From Paraphotobacterium marinum (GTDB taxonomy: Bacteria > Pseudomonadota > Gammaproteobacteria > Enterobacterales > Vibrionaceae), in NCBI RefSeq assembly GCF_002216855.1, contig NZ_CP022356.1:682001-746000 (forward strand): a stretch of DNA of 64,000 bases, written 5' to 3'. Position numbers and translations under genes: made by a program. The notes under the pieces are model-generated. The model saw only the letters and a list, made by a program, of their open reading frames with translations. It had not been told where the DNA came from and did not search any database. Positions 1 through 10,206 of this stretch are shown here, one piece after another; the first letter of the stretch is position 1, and each line of letters begins with the position of its first letter.

Positions 1-37
1 TTGATATTAAGCATGATTTTGTCAAAATCAGTGATAA

Positions 38-358
38 TTAATACTTACTTACATTGGGATCAACATCAGACGACCATTTGTCGATTCCACCGGTTAGATT
101 GATCACATTATCGAATCCTGCTTGCATTAAATAATTACACACATGCATGCTTCGTATACCATGGTGACAAATACAAATGATGGTTTGTTCTTCATCAAGC
201 TCATTTAAAGCTGATGGAATTTGTGACATGGGGATATTAATAGATTGTTCTAATCGGGCAATATCGAACTCCCACTTTTCTCTCACATCTAATAAAAAAA
301 GATTTCCACTGTCCGATTGAATAAGTTGATGAAGTTCATTCGGTGAAATTTGTTTCAT
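38..358 (-). CDS. Single-domain rhodanese-like protein
   Basis: A 106-residue cytosolic protein that is one rhodanese domain. The expected active-site loop is present: Cys64 begins a CxxGxR loop (C-HHGIR), and the DVREKWE motif near residues 24-30 and the GG-x-x-x-W motif near the C-terminus are typical of GlpE/PspE-type sulfurtransferases. By family knowledge such proteins carry a persulfide on the cysteine and pass sulfur to thiol or cyanide acceptors; the physiological acceptor cannot be told here. It lies about 140 bases downstream of yciH on the same strand, so the two could be cotranscribed. No signal peptide is seen. Confidence 0.9.
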   Translation of the reverse strand: MKQISPNELHQLIQSDSGNLFLLDVREKWEFDIARLEQSINIPMSQIPSALNELDEEQTIICICHHGIRSMHVCNYLMQAGFDNVINLTGGIDKWSSDVDPNVSKY

Positions 359-501
359 ATAATTTGTCCTGATAATAATTTAAATTTGTCAATTTGTTGA
401 CAATTGAAAAACTAAGCATGTTATTTTGTAGATGCTAATGGATATTAGCATGTTATATTATTTGTATTTATTTGCCTGCTTAGACTCTTTAAGCAGGATT
501 T

Positions 502-822
502 TTATCCACCTGCAAACTTTACTTTAAAGCTCATACCCTCTAAAACACTTTTTATTTTTTCTCTATTATCGCCTTGAATTTCTATCTGTTTTCCCTTAAC
601 AGAGCCACCACAGCCACAGGCTTGTTTTAGTTTTTTGCAAATATCTTTTAAATTGTTTTCAAGTGGGTTAATACCAGAAATAACACATACACCTTTTCCT
701 TTTCGTCCTTTTGTTTCTCTTTGAATTCGAACAATACCGTCACCGTCAAAGGTTTCTTGTGGTTTGTCTTCTTTAATTTTTCCAAATTCGGTTGAATAAA
801 CAAGTCTTGAATTATCACTCAT
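502..822 (-). CDS. yciH: YciH, SUI1/eIF1-like translation factor
   Basis: A 106-residue protein with the basic VRIQRETKGRKGKGV segment (residues about 27-41), the cysteine/glycine-rich CGCGG turn near residue 70 and a C-terminal region of SUI1 type. The family is related to eukaryotic eIF1 and in bacteria is proposed to affect start-site fidelity. The length matches bacterial YciH. A weak hairpin (about 475-497) follows the stop, then the rhodanese gene on the same strand. Confidence 0.92.
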   Translation of the reverse strand: MSDNSRLVYSTEFGKIKEDKPQETFDGDGIVRIQRETKGRKGKGVCVISGINPLENNLKDICKKLKQACGCGGSVKGKQIEIQGDNREKIKSVLEGMSFKVKFAGG

Positions 823-1004
823 AAGTTCTTATCCCGTTGGCTATTAACAATCAATAATATTTAAAATTGGACTGTATTATATATTTTTTCAAAATACTAA
901 TCACACATTTTGTTAAATATATTAAATAATTGTTCCTTTTACATTGATTTATAGATAAAAGTTATATAATTTTAAACTACCAATAAGTTATAGTGCCTTA
1001 GAAA

Positions 1005-1973
1005 ATGAAAAGAGTAATAACAGAGATTAGTTGCCCCATTACAAAACGAGAAAGTATGAAGGTATTTTCTAAAAACATTGCCTCAATAGAGCCTTGGAAG
1101 GAAATCACGCAACAATCCTATGCACCTAATACCTTGATTTCATTTAATAATGACTGGAATCATTTTATTAATTTTTGTTTAGAGCATCAGATGATACCTC
1201 TTCCAGCAACACCTAAAGTAATTAAGCTTTATTTGAATCATGTTCGAAAAACAAGAAAATTAGCTACCATTAAAAGATATTGTATAACTATTTCTCTCGT
1301 TCATCGTTGCCATGGTTATGTCACTCCCGTGGATCATCAAGAAATAAAACTTTTGTTAATGTCGATTCATAATGACAAAACCAATGATTTTAAGCAGCCA
1401 GCTCCTTTTCGAAAGTTTCATTTAGATCAATTAATTGAAAAGTTAGGCAATAGTGAACGATTAAAAGATTTAAGAGATTTAGCGATTTGGTCATTAATGT
1501 TCGAAGCCATGTTAAAAAGGACAGAGCTAAAACTCATTACTTTAAATAATTTAGATTTACAAAACCCGAAAAGTATAACTCTAACGATAGAAGATTACAT
1601 GTTCACTTTGTCTGAAGAAACTTCGTTATTAATCAGCAAATGGCTCAACCACAGCTTAATTACAGAGGGGTTTCTTTTTCGAAGTATAAATAAACATGGA
1701 CATATTCATAACCAGCCTATGGATCCTTCCTCTATTTACAGGGTGTTTAGACGTATCGCTGTCGAGTTAAATTTATCTCATTCTGTTATCTTTTCAGGAC
1801 AATCGCCACGAATTGGCGCCTCTCTTGATTTATCAGAAGATGGCTATCAAATTAATGAGATACAATCCAAAGGCAGATGGAAAAGCTCTGCTATGCCAGC
1901 TCAATATGTCGGTCAAATTGCCAAAAGAAATGTTGAAATGGATAAATTTAAAAAGAAAAAAGAATGGAAGTAA
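1005..1973 (+). CDS. Orphan tyrosine recombinase / phage-integrase family protein
   Basis: A 322-residue protein with an N-terminal SAM-like DNA-binding region (residues about 30-125) and a C-terminal catalytic domain of the tyrosine-recombinase family. Visible catalytic positions are Arg172 (KRTEL box), Arg269 (SPRIGAS box), Trp292 in the His/Trp position (GRWKS) and the nucleophile Tyr301. The His that normally precedes the second Arg is Gln266, a departure from the R-H-R-Y set. No excisionase, phage gene or recognisable att repeat lies nearby, so this may be a stranded remnant of an integrated element or a domesticated recombinase. Its neighbours are ordinary chromosomal genes. Confidence 0.85.
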   Translation: MKRVITEISCPITKRESMKVFSKNIASIEPWKEITQQSYAPNTLISFNNDWNHFINFCLEHQMIPLPATPKVIKLYLNHVRKTRKLATIKRYCITISLVHRCHGYVTPVDHQEIKLLLMSIHNDKTNDFKQPAPFRKFHLDQLIEKLGNSERLKDLRDLAIWSLMFEAMLKRTELKLITLNNLDLQNPKSITLTIEDYMFTLSEETSLLISKWLNHSLITEGFLFRSINKHGHIHNQPMDPSSIYRVFRRIAVELNLSHSVIFSGQSPRIGASLDLSEDGYQINEIQSKGRWKSSAMPAQYVGQIAKRNVEMDKFKKKKEWK

Positions 1974-2200
1974 CCCATCTCGACACAACAAAAATATACA
2001 TAGACTACCTATATGAAAGTAATCTTTGATTATATCACATAAAATACACTATAAAATATATGGTTATGATAGGATTACCTATTTTGCCCCTTAAATTAGC
2101 ATTACTTGTAACACATTGATTTGTATGTTACTTACTTAAGAACAAAAAAGGTATTTAAAATTATTAATCATTCAAATTAAAAAATATTTACTAAAAGAAA

Positions 2201-3187
2201 TTATTCAGCATTTATTTTATCTTTCAGATATTCTTGGAATGAATGTCCATTTTCAATTAACATCTTGGGAAACATCGATATTTCAGTCATTCCTGGAAAT
2301 GTATTGATTTCATTTAAATAAATTTCACCATCTTCCGTTAAGAAAAAATCAATGCGTGATAAATCTTTTAAATTTAAAAATTTGAAAGCTTTTCGAGATA
2401 AAATATCAATGATCTCAACTTGCTGTGCTGTCAAATTAGAGGCTTTTACATGGGTCACTGATTGACTGTCAGCACTATATTTTTCTTCAAAAGTATAATG
2501 GCTGTTTTGAGGTGCAATGATTTCACCAGGAAAACTGACATGTAATTGATCTTGCATTTCATACGCTGCAACTTCAAGCTCTCTAACCTTCAGGCATTTT
2601 TCAATTAATACCACATCTGAATAAGTAAATGCTTTTTTTATAGATTCTAACAGCTCTCCAATGTTATCTACTTTATAACAACCAATCGATGAGCCTTGAG
2701 AAGCCGCTTTTACAAAAACCTCTTCATGTTCAAATAAAAAATTAGAAGCTTCAAGCAATGCATCTTCAGATTGATCTTGCAAAAAGATGTAAGGTGTATT
2801 TTTTATACCAAGTGCATCAAACCATAATTTAGTTGTCACTTTATTAAAACAAATTTTGCTAGATTCTGAGTCACAACCCAAATAAGGTGTATTAGACATT
2901 TTAAGGAGAGATTGAATATCTCCTGTTTCTCCAGGATAACCATGGATACAGGGGATAACATAATCAATTTTTAACTTAGATGTTGTCATATTTAAATTAC
3001 CATCTAAATCAAAAGACACCTTATCATCATTTGGGCAATACCATCCATTTTTTTTGATTTCAACTTTAATGTATTCTACATTGGGAATATTATTAAGGTT
3101 TTCTTCTATGTATTTTGAAGATTTTAAAGAAATTTCGTGCTCTGACTCACCGCCCCCACAAAGAAGCATTATTGTTTTTGTATTCAT
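2201..3187 (-). CDS. ddl: D-alanine--D-alanine ligase family protein
   Basis: An ATP-grasp enzyme that should join two D-alanines in the cytosol for peptidoglycan precursor synthesis. The N-terminal glycine-rich segment (CGGGESEHEIS), the substrate-binding HGYPGETG motif, the FVKAASQGSSIG ATP-grasp segment and the C-terminal metal/substrate motif SRIDFFLTEDGEIYLNEINTFPG region are all present. I place the start at 3187 rather than the upstream in-frame ATG at 3208 because AAAGGGAA sits just before it at normal spacing. The gene stands alone and not in a mur-fts cluster, so it may be a second or specialised copy; this cannot be settled from the window. Confidence 0.88.
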   Translation of the reverse strand: MNTKTIMLLCGGGESEHEISLKSSKYIEENLNNIPNVEYIKVEIKKNGWYCPNDDKVSFDLDGNLNMTTSKLKIDYVIPCIHGYPGETGDIQSLLKMSNTPYLGCDSESSKICFNKVTTKLWFDALGIKNTPYIFLQDQSEDALLEASNFLFEHEEVFVKAASQGSSIGCYKVDNIGELLESIKKAFTYSDVVLIEKCLKVRELEVAAYEMQDQLHVSFPGEIIAPQNSHYTFEEKYSADSQSVTHVKASNLTAQQVEIIDILSRKAFKFLNLKDLSRIDFFLTEDGEIYLNEINTFPGMTEISMFPKMLIENGHSFQEYLKDKINAE

Positions 3188-3357
3188 TCGGTTCCCTTTA
3201 AGCAACATATCCCATCTTATAAACTTATATAAATGACAATTAAATGTCGTATTTAGATTAAATACGCATAAATTTTGAGCACCTATATTACAAAATTGAA
3301 ATATATTAAAACATTATTTATCATATGGTTATGTATTCAAATAATAATAAATAAAAT

Positions 3358-4035
3358 ATGGCAAATTTTCAAACTCATTTTTCTGGTGCCGCAATAGCAG
3401 GAGTTTTAAGCAGCTCTTTATTTCTCAGTGCGAATGTTGTTTCCATTCATTATTTCCTAGCGTGTCTTTGCCTCACAATTATTGGTGGCATTTTTCCTGA
3501 CATCGACTCAGATCATTCGGAATCCATCAAAATAATATTTACATTGCTTGCCTTGTTTTTTTCAACATTTAGCCTTATTTTTGTCACCAATCATGCCAGT
3601 TTATTAATTTGTATTATTTCTTTTTTTTCTACATATTTAGTAATTAGGTATGGCTTAATTAATGCCTTTAGACATTTAACTTCCCATCGAGGACTCTTTC
3701 ATTCTATTCCGATGAGTCTTTTGATATCGATTTTAATTTACATGCTTTCTCATTGGGGTTTAAAATTTTCATCGCTATCATCATTAGTTTTTGGTTTCAG
3801 CTTTTTAATTGGTTACATTACGCATCTTGGGTTAGATGAATTTTACAGTGTCAATTTTTCCAATGTAAAATTAAAAAAATCATTTGGAAGTGCTTTAACC
3901 ATTTTTTCTTTAAATAATATTATCGGATATTCCCTATTATATATCATACTTTTTAGCCTCATATTTATAAACCCTATTATAATTTCAAATGCTATTTTGA
4001 TAAAAAACTTAATTCTTAAAATGCATATTTTATGA
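3358..4035 (+). CDS. YdjM/DUF457-type integral membrane putative metal-dependent hydrolase
   Basis: A 225-residue membrane protein with about five or six hydrophobic segments. It carries the family signatures: a PDIDSDHS acidic motif near residues 49-56, an HRGLFHS motif near residues 115-121 (family form HRGxTHS) and a GYITHLGLDEF segment near residue 157. These histidines and aspartates form the presumed metal site of the LexA-regulated YdjM-like membrane hydrolases (pfam04307). The substrate is not known for the family. No obvious Shine-Dalgarno precedes the ATG. A compact hairpin terminator follows the stop. Confidence 0.8.
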   Translation: MANFQTHFSGAAIAGVLSSSLFLSANVVSIHYFLACLCLTIIGGIFPDIDSDHSESIKIIFTLLALFFSTFSLIFVTNHASLLICIISFFSTYLVIRYGLINAFRHLTSHRGLFHSIPMSLLISILIYMLSHWGLKFSSLSSLVFGFSFLIGYITHLGLDEFYSVNFSNVKLKKSFGSALTIFSLNNIIGYSLLYIILFSLIFINPIIISNAILIKNLILKMHIL

Positions 4036-4046
4036 GTGACTCCTAG

Positions 4047-4068
4047 AAAGGACATAAGTCCTTTTAAT
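4047..4068 (+). terminator. Intrinsic terminator after the YdjM-like gene
   Basis: A seven-base stem (AAAGGAC / GTCCTTT) with an ATAA tetraloop followed by TTAAT, 12 bases after the stop codon of the upstream gene. Short but compact. Confidence 0.6.
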
Positions 4069-4121
4069 CTAATCTTGATCCTGTATGATTACCTTAAGTT
4101 TTTTAATAAAAATAAATTAAT

Positions 4122-4856
4122 ATGATAAATAAAGTAATGCCGCACATTCATGTAAGTGCTGAGCAAATATCTAAAAAAGTTATCATTTGTGGTGATCCTG
4201 AAAGAGTAACTCGAGCCTCTTTCTTACTAACAGATACTACTTTAATAGCTCATAATAGAGAATTTAAAGTGTTAAATGGTTATTATCAAAATGAATTAAT
4301 CACTATTTGTAGCACAGGTATAGGGAGTCCCTCCACTGGAATTGTAATAGAAGAGCTCAACAAATGTAATGTTCAAAAAATCATACGAGTGGGTTCTTGT
4401 GGCTCTCTGAGACATGACATTAATCATGGTGATATTATTGTTGCCGAAGGTGCTGTTCGTGATGAAGGGACTTCAAAGTCTTATGTCGCCGATGGTTTTC
4501 CCGCAGTTGCGTCAAGGCATCTAATGAGAAAAATAGAAGATTCAATATTAAGTGATACCCAGCTTAATCATTATTTTGGCATTGTCCGCTCACATGACTC
4601 TTTTTATATCGATAATGAAAGTGAGATATTACATTTTTGGTCTCAAAAAAATGTTATTGGTTGCGATATGGAAACCTCGACTCTGTTAACTCTTGCTAGA
4701 TTGAGGGGAATAGAAGCAGCATCAATCTTATTTGTTGTAACAAATTTTTCTAACGATGTACTTGATGAAATCTCAAATTATACCCAAAATAGCCTAAACA
4801 CAAAATTTAATGAACAGGAAGCTTTAAAATTAGCTCTTGAGACACTGATTAAGTAA
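4122..4856 (+). CDS. Nucleoside phosphorylase (uridine/purine nucleoside phosphorylase family)
   Basis: A 244-residue NP-1 family phosphorylase. The phosphate-binding GDPERV motif (residues about 25-30), the central STGIGSPSTGIVIEEL segment (about residues 66-80), GSCGSL (about residue 92) and the CDMETSTL segment that binds the ribose near residues 186-193 are all visible. Such enzymes split a ribonucleoside with phosphate to base plus ribose 1-phosphate in the cytosol. The GIGSPSTGI wording is closest to uridine phosphorylase, but DeoD-type purine specificity cannot be excluded without structural modelling. It lies upstream of and in line with a Crp-type regulator (76 bases apart), without evidence of a shared function. 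Confidence 0.85.
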   Translation: MINKVMPHIHVSAEQISKKVIICGDPERVTRASFLLTDTTLIAHNREFKVLNGYYQNELITICSTGIGSPSTGIVIEELNKCNVQKIIRVGSCGSLRHDINHGDIIVAEGAVRDEGTSKSYVADGFPAVASRHLMRKIEDSILSDTQLNHYFGIVRSHDSFYIDNESEILHFWSQKNVIGCDMETSTLLTLARLRGIEAASILFVVTNFSNDVLDEISNYTQNSLNTKFNEQEALKLALETLIK

Positions 4857-4932
4857 TAAAATAAATTTATTGGCAATCACATGAATGAGTAGTTAATATG
4901 AGTATATGAAATGATACAAACTACTCATTACT

Positions 4933-5616
4933 ATGCAATTAAATTTTGAAATATACAAACATACCAGATTCTACAAAAAATTAAATCAATTAAAAGAACC
5001 CTTTTTAAATGATTTGAAAAAGTGTTTTTTAGGAAGTAAGTGCATTCCAAAAAATATTACCCTAATGACTCAAAATCAAAGTCTGCAATACCTATATTTA
5101 ATTTATGATGGTTCTATTGCTTTTGAAATGACAACTCTAGGTGGAAAAACCTACCAACTAGGGAATGTAAAATGTGATCATACGATAATTGGTGAAATGG
5201 AGTTTTATTCAAATACACTCATCCAATCAACAGTTGTCGCGTCTGAAAAAATTAATGTTGAAGTAATTAGTATGGCATTGCTTGAGCAGTTGCTCGAAGA
5301 AAAGCCTGAATACCATTTAATTTTCACTACATCTTTATCATATGATTACCTTGATTCTTTGGATGTTATGTATCAAAGAATTCTTCATCCCATATCCTAT
5401 AATATTGCCATTGATCTGTTAAAAACAGAAAAAAAGTTAACATCATTTAATTCTTCAATAAAAGAAGCTGAACGTTTTGGTACCTCTGATCGCGTATACA
5501 GAAGAGCTGTTAAAGGGTTAATGGAGTTAAACTTAATCACTAAAGAAAAAAATAAGCTGGTAATCGTAGACCGGAAAAAACTCGAAGAATATATTGAATC
5601 AATGCAGATAGGATAA
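4933..5616 (+). CDS. Crp/Fnr-family transcriptional regulator
   Basis: A 227-residue protein with an N-terminal cyclic-nucleotide-binding-type beta roll (residues about 25-130; IYDGSIAFEM and IIGEMEF motifs) and a C-terminal winged-helix region (about 165-227). The helix-turn-helix is weakly conserved (SSIKEAERFGTSDRVYRRAVKGLMELNLI). There is no Fnr-type N-terminal cysteine cluster, so oxygen sensing by an iron-sulfur cluster is unlikely. The effector is unknown. It could control the phosphorylase upstream or the divergent-facing ammonium channel downstream, but no operator was identified. Confidence 0.82.
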   Translation: MQLNFEIYKHTRFYKKLNQLKEPFLNDLKKCFLGSKCIPKNITLMTQNQSLQYLYLIYDGSIAFEMTTLGGKTYQLGNVKCDHTIIGEMEFYSNTLIQSTVVASEKINVEVISMALLEQLLEEKPEYHLIFTTSLSYDYLDSLDVMYQRILHPISYNIAIDLLKTEKKLTSFNSSIKEAERFGTSDRVYRRAVKGLMELNLITKEKNKLVIVDRKKLEEYIESMQIG

Positions 5617-5735
5617 GGGTAAAAAGAGTGAATTGAGTAAGTCTATGTAAGATATACTAATTCACCTAATTTTAAACTATTATATATTTTTAACTACAAA
5701 GAGCTTCTAATTGTTTTTTCCTTTATATGAATTTA

Positions 5736-7004
5736 CTATCCTAATTTTTCATCATGACAAGATAAATCAAGTCCCAATTGTTCGTCATCTAAAGCGACTC
5801 TAAAGCCAAGCATCTTATCAATTACTTTTAAAATAATATAAGAAACAATTCCGCTATAAAAAATTGAACTTAAAACACCCACCAATTGGATCGGTACTTG
5901 CATGAAATTGCCTTCTAATAATCCAGGAGTTCCACCAATTGATTTGCAAGCAAAAATACCTGTTGTTATGGCACCAATAATTCCCCCTATGCCATGAATA
6001 CCCCAGCAATCTAAAGAATCATCAATATTTAATTTTCTTTTTAAAACTGTAACGCCCCAATAACAACCCGCACTTCCAAAAATTCCTGTAAATAAACCAC
6101 CAACAGGATCCACAAAACCTGCAGCAGGAGTAATGGCAACCAAACCAGCGACACAACCAGAAATGATTCCTAATAAACTGGGCTTTTTATGAATGTACCA
6201 CTCGATAAACATCCATGTTACACCTGCAGCAGCAGTTGCAATTTGTGTCACTAGCATAGCCATAGCTGCTGCTTTTCCTGCAGTTGCAGCAGAGCCCGCA
6301 TTAAAGCCAAACCATCCGATCCATAATAAAGCTCCTCCAATAACGGCATATATCAGGTTATGTGGCGACATATTATCTTTTTTGTAATTATACCTAGGTC
6401 CTAAAACCATAGCAGCCACCAAACCAGCAATCCCTGCGTTAATATGAATCACATCTCCACCGGCAAAATCAAGAACACCTAAACTATCAAGCCAGCCGTC
6501 AGGGCCCCATACCCAATGACAGATAGGACAATAAACAAGAATACTCCATAATGATAAAAAAAGAATTAAGGCTGAAAACTTTACACGCTCAACAACAGCA
6601 CCGACTATAATAACGGGTGCGATAATAGCAAATGTCATTTGAAACATTACGAACAATGATTCAGGAATAGTATCACTAAGCGAATTTATTGATAATTTGT
6701 TTAAAGCAATGTTAGTTAAATCACCCAAAAAAGCATTACCCTCGGTAAAACAAAGCGAATAACCTACAAAAAACCAAAGTAAACTAATAATGCATGCTGT
6801 TGCAAAGGCCTGCATGCTTAGAGAAAGAATATTTTTTTTTCTGACCATACCTCCATAAAATAACGCTAATCCAGGTATGGTCATAAAAAGCACCAGCACA
6901 CTCGAAACCAACATCCAGGCAGTATCGCCAGAATTAATGCCATCTGCAAAACAAACGTTAGGCAGTAAAACAAAAACAAAAATTAAAAAAGCTCTAAAAT
7001 TCAT
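5736..7004 (-). CDS. amt: Ammonium transporter, Amt family
   Basis: A 422-residue inner-membrane channel for ammonium/ammonia. A cleavable N-terminal signal (residues 1-20, ending VCFA) precedes about eleven membrane segments, as in AmtB. The pore twin histidines are present at His187 (GGDVIHINAG) and His337 (CWGIHGIGG). Family knowledge says Amt channels are usually encoded with the PII protein GlnK, which blocks them when nitrogen is plentiful; no glnK gene is adjacent here. The gene is transcribed alone, convergent with the Crp-type regulator. Confidence 0.95.
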   Translation of the reverse strand: MNFRAFLIFVFVLLPNVCFADGINSGDTAWMLVSSVLVLFMTIPGLALFYGGMVRKKNILSLSMQAFATACIISLLWFFVGYSLCFTEGNAFLGDLTNIALNKLSINSLSDTIPESLFVMFQMTFAIIAPVIIVGAVVERVKFSALILFLSLWSILVYCPICHWVWGPDGWLDSLGVLDFAGGDVIHINAGIAGLVAAMVLGPRYNYKKDNMSPHNLIYAVIGGALLWIGWFGFNAGSAATAGKAAAMAMLVTQIATAAAGVTWMFIEWYIHKKPSLLGIISGCVAGLVAITPAAGFVDPVGGLFTGIFGSAGCYWGVTVLKRKLNIDDSLDCWGIHGIGGIIGAITTGIFACKSIGGTPGLLEGNFMQVPIQLVGVLSSIFYSGIVSYIILKVIDKMLGFRVALDDEQLGLDLSCHDEKLG

Positions 7005-7213
7005 AAAATTCCTAATAATTTGACAAAGTAGACTCTATATACTATTGCAATAATCATGCCATAATTAAAAAAATTTAAGATATTGATTTTATTATTTATT
7101 TTTTCTTTAGATTTCTTTGTATTGATGCTTTGCAGGGCAAATGCACTAATATTGTCCATAGTATTTAACTTTTTTTATATTTTTATGTATATTAAATATA
7201 TGGTGTTTTTTGG

Positions 7214-10140
7214 ATGGTTCATCTTTTGAAGTTATTAAAATGGATATTATTTGCCATTATTTCCGTCATATTTTTAATTTTATTTGGTTTTTCGATTTTT
7301 GCCATATATTTGAAGACATTAGGCATTACTATAGAAGGTTTTAGTGGTATTTCCTATGATAAAAAAAGTATTTACCTAAAAACATTAAAATTAAACTATG
7401 ATGGATTTATTGTTGACTCCCAAAAAATAAAAATCACAAAATCTGAAGATAACTGGTTTAATCTTAAAAACATATATCGAATCAGAACTAGCCAAACACT
7501 TATTCAAATTCCCGAAGATTTGCGCCAGAAATCAAAATTTATACCATCAACAGTCATTTTTTATAAAATGCATGCTCGTACATATCCAAAATTAATGTTG
7601 AAGAAAATTAAAATAACCTCCTCTCTGGTTATGGCCAACTCGAATGATAAACTTAATCTTTATACACTTTTTGATACAAAGTCTTTCTTTAAATATGATC
7701 CATTAAATAGTCAATTTTCAAGTCAAATAAAAAATGGAATAATTGATAACCTTGAATTCAATAAAATTAATTTGAAAAATATTCACTTTGATACAAGGTT
7801 TAATCATCTTAAAAGCAGTTTAAACTTTAGTGTTAATCAAGCCGAATCAGAAAAGCCAAATACTATCAAAGTTCAAAAACTTTTTGTACATAGCTCCTAT
7901 AAAGAAAAAGAAAGAAAAACTCTTTTGAAAATTCATTCGATCAATTTAAATCATCAATCCCAAAAAAAATTAATTTAAATACTAATGAACTGAAAAATTT
8001 ACTAAATTCCATATATAAAATAAATTTAAATACATTTAATGTTATTAAAGTTAATCATCTAAGATATAATCAATGGAATTTTGATAAGACTATTTTAAAA
8101 AAAAATAATCAGAGCCAAAGTTCTTTCATTGAGAGTTATTCAAATCAAAATAAAATAAATTTATCGATCCATGATAATCATAAAATCAATTTGAACATTG
8201 ATTATCAAAATGATGAATGTCAAATTACTGCCCAAAACACAAACATTGATAAAATTAATTGTGTCTTAAATATTGAAAACCCCCTTTTCAATAATTTAGA
8301 CATAGGGCATGTAATTGAGAAAAGAAAGGGAACTCTCTACATTAAATATGAAAACAATATATTGAACCTTCATTCAAATAAGGATATTAATATCCATTCT
8401 AAATACTTGAGTCAATTTGATATTGGTATCTCCGATGAAAAATTTTCTGTTGAGCCATTTGTAGCTAACTTTTTGGTAACTTCTCAAAAAATCAATTTAT
8501 TAAAACCTTCTTCAATCTTAGTGACTTCCAAAAATTTTAATGCAAAATCTGATATGAGAAAATTAACGTGCTCCTTTTCAAATTTTAAGTGTCATTCAGA
8601 CATCAAAAACTCTTTAAAATTAAAAAAGCTTCAGTTTAAAAAAGATATTTCAGTTTCTAACCTCAATTTAAATTTTAACTCCAACATGTTTTATAATTTT
8701 AACTCTGAAAGCTTTAATGTCTTTCTCAAACAGATAAAATTTGATATTAATCGGATACAAATTAAAAAAGATGAAGACCAAATATCTATTAAGGACTCGA
8801 GTGCTAATGTAAAAATGATTCACCTCAACTCATCCAACCCCAAAATAAACCAAAATAATATTGCATTCAATTCAACAGATATAATATTAGACAGTGAAGT
8901 TAATTTTCAAGATAAAACAGAAAGTGCTCTAAAAAAAGGAACTTGGATTACCCAAAATTATCGGCTAGGGATTTTAGGGACAATAAAATTAGAACCCACC
9001 CAAAACATTCATAAATTAGATTATGACTATACTATATTGACTAAATTAGATAAAAACAATCTCAAATTTCCCCAAATTAAACTAACTGGAAATGGACAGG
9101 TTAAAGATAAAGTGGTTGATTTAAATTCTAAGGTTCTAAATGAAAGCAATACTCTTTTAGCACATGTAAACATATCATCCATCAAAGACAACCACAAAAT
9201 AAAAATTCAAACAGTCCCATTAGAATTTAGCCAAGACAAAACTTTCCAAAACTTTTATTTAAAGGACTTTCCGTTAGATGTTGATATCACAGAAGGTGCT
9301 TTACAAATTAAATCAATTTTTAGTTGGCATAATAACCACTTTAGTAATCAAATTAATATCAAAGGACAGCATTTAAATTTGTCATTATTTAAAAATAAAT
9401 TTATAGGTACAAATTTAAATTTCCATTTAAAAGACTCTAAATTTAAATCCTTAGATGATGGATTTGTACAAGTTAAAAAAATTGAGGGACCTTTTATAAT
9501 CAATGATACAATGATTGATTGGAAAATGAACCCGTCTAACCCTGTCTATGGTGTGCTATCTTTAAAAAGTAGGATTTTTGGGGGTACGATCGAAGCCTTA
9601 AAAGTTCCAATCAATTTAAATAGCTCTGTTCACAATTTAAATTTAAAAATAAAAAAATTAAATTTAGATGAGGTTTTTGAAAAATTTGGTTATGGTGAAG
9701 TTTATGCCTCAGGATTTCTATCCGGTAATGTTCCAGTTATGCTGAAAGATAGACAAATAAATATAAAAGATGGTGATTTACATGCTACAACTCCCGGAGA
9801 ATTTCACTATGTTAAAAACTCTACGATTTATAATAGTATGGCAAAATCAGACAATGAAGCCGTAAGATTACTAAACCAAATTTTGAGCACATACAAATAC
9901 AATAAACTAAACTTAAACTTTGATTATCAACCTGAAGGGCTTTTGTTATCCAGATTTAGATTTGAGGGGTATTCAAAAAACTTTGATGGGGATAATGACA
10001 ATATTAGAGTTAATCTCAATGTAAATATACAAGATAATATTTTACAATTAATGAAATCAATACGAATGCTCAATTCTAATTATTTTGAAGATCAGATTAA
10101 TGATAATTTAAAGTGGAAAACCGAGGAATCAACGCCATAA
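7214..10140 (+). CDS. ydbH: YdbH-like intermembrane lipid-transport protein, reading frame broken at an A8 run
   Basis: A large AsmA-related protein of the YdbH family, anchored in the inner membrane by one N-terminal segment (residues about 8-32) and otherwise a long beta-rich periplasmic bridge. Two frames cover it: 7214-7978, then a frame open from before the stop through 10140. The switch is at eight As (7962-7969); one more A would give a single 975-residue protein. The C-terminal DGDLHATTPGEFHY and LNLNFDYQPEGLLL segments are typical of YdbH. By family knowledge YdbH pairs with the outer-membrane lipoprotein YnbE and with YdbL in phospholipid transport between membranes. Those partners lie 5 kb away at 15.2-15.8 kb. 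Whether the break is a sequencing error, slippage or true inactivation is open. Confidence 0.82.
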
Positions 10141-10206
10141 ATAAAAGGTAAACTCTATATTAGGATTATTATCCCTCACAAACATAATATAGAATTCTAA
10201 AGGAAA

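Noticed and set aside
475-497. Hairpin CCTGCTTA / TAAGCAGG downstream of yciH
   Set aside because: The stem is fair but no T run follows on the minus strand, so I did not list it as a terminator.
1813-2016. Open frame overlapping the end of the recombinase gene
   Set aside because: It lies in another frame of a clear coding region and has no ribosome site; taken as a shadow. The same holds for other frames antisense to clear genes, such as 6193-6387, 12473-12688 and 58635-59189.
3248-3266. Palindrome CGTATTT-agatt-AAATACG upstream of ddl
   Set aside because: Only seven-base arms made of common AT-rich words, with no T run and no match to a known operator; not enough to call.
10154-10194. 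Inverted repeat CTATATTA / TAATATAG between ydbH and yagU
   Set aside because: The arms are weak AT pairs with a loop of more than 20 bases; a terminator is possible but unsupported.
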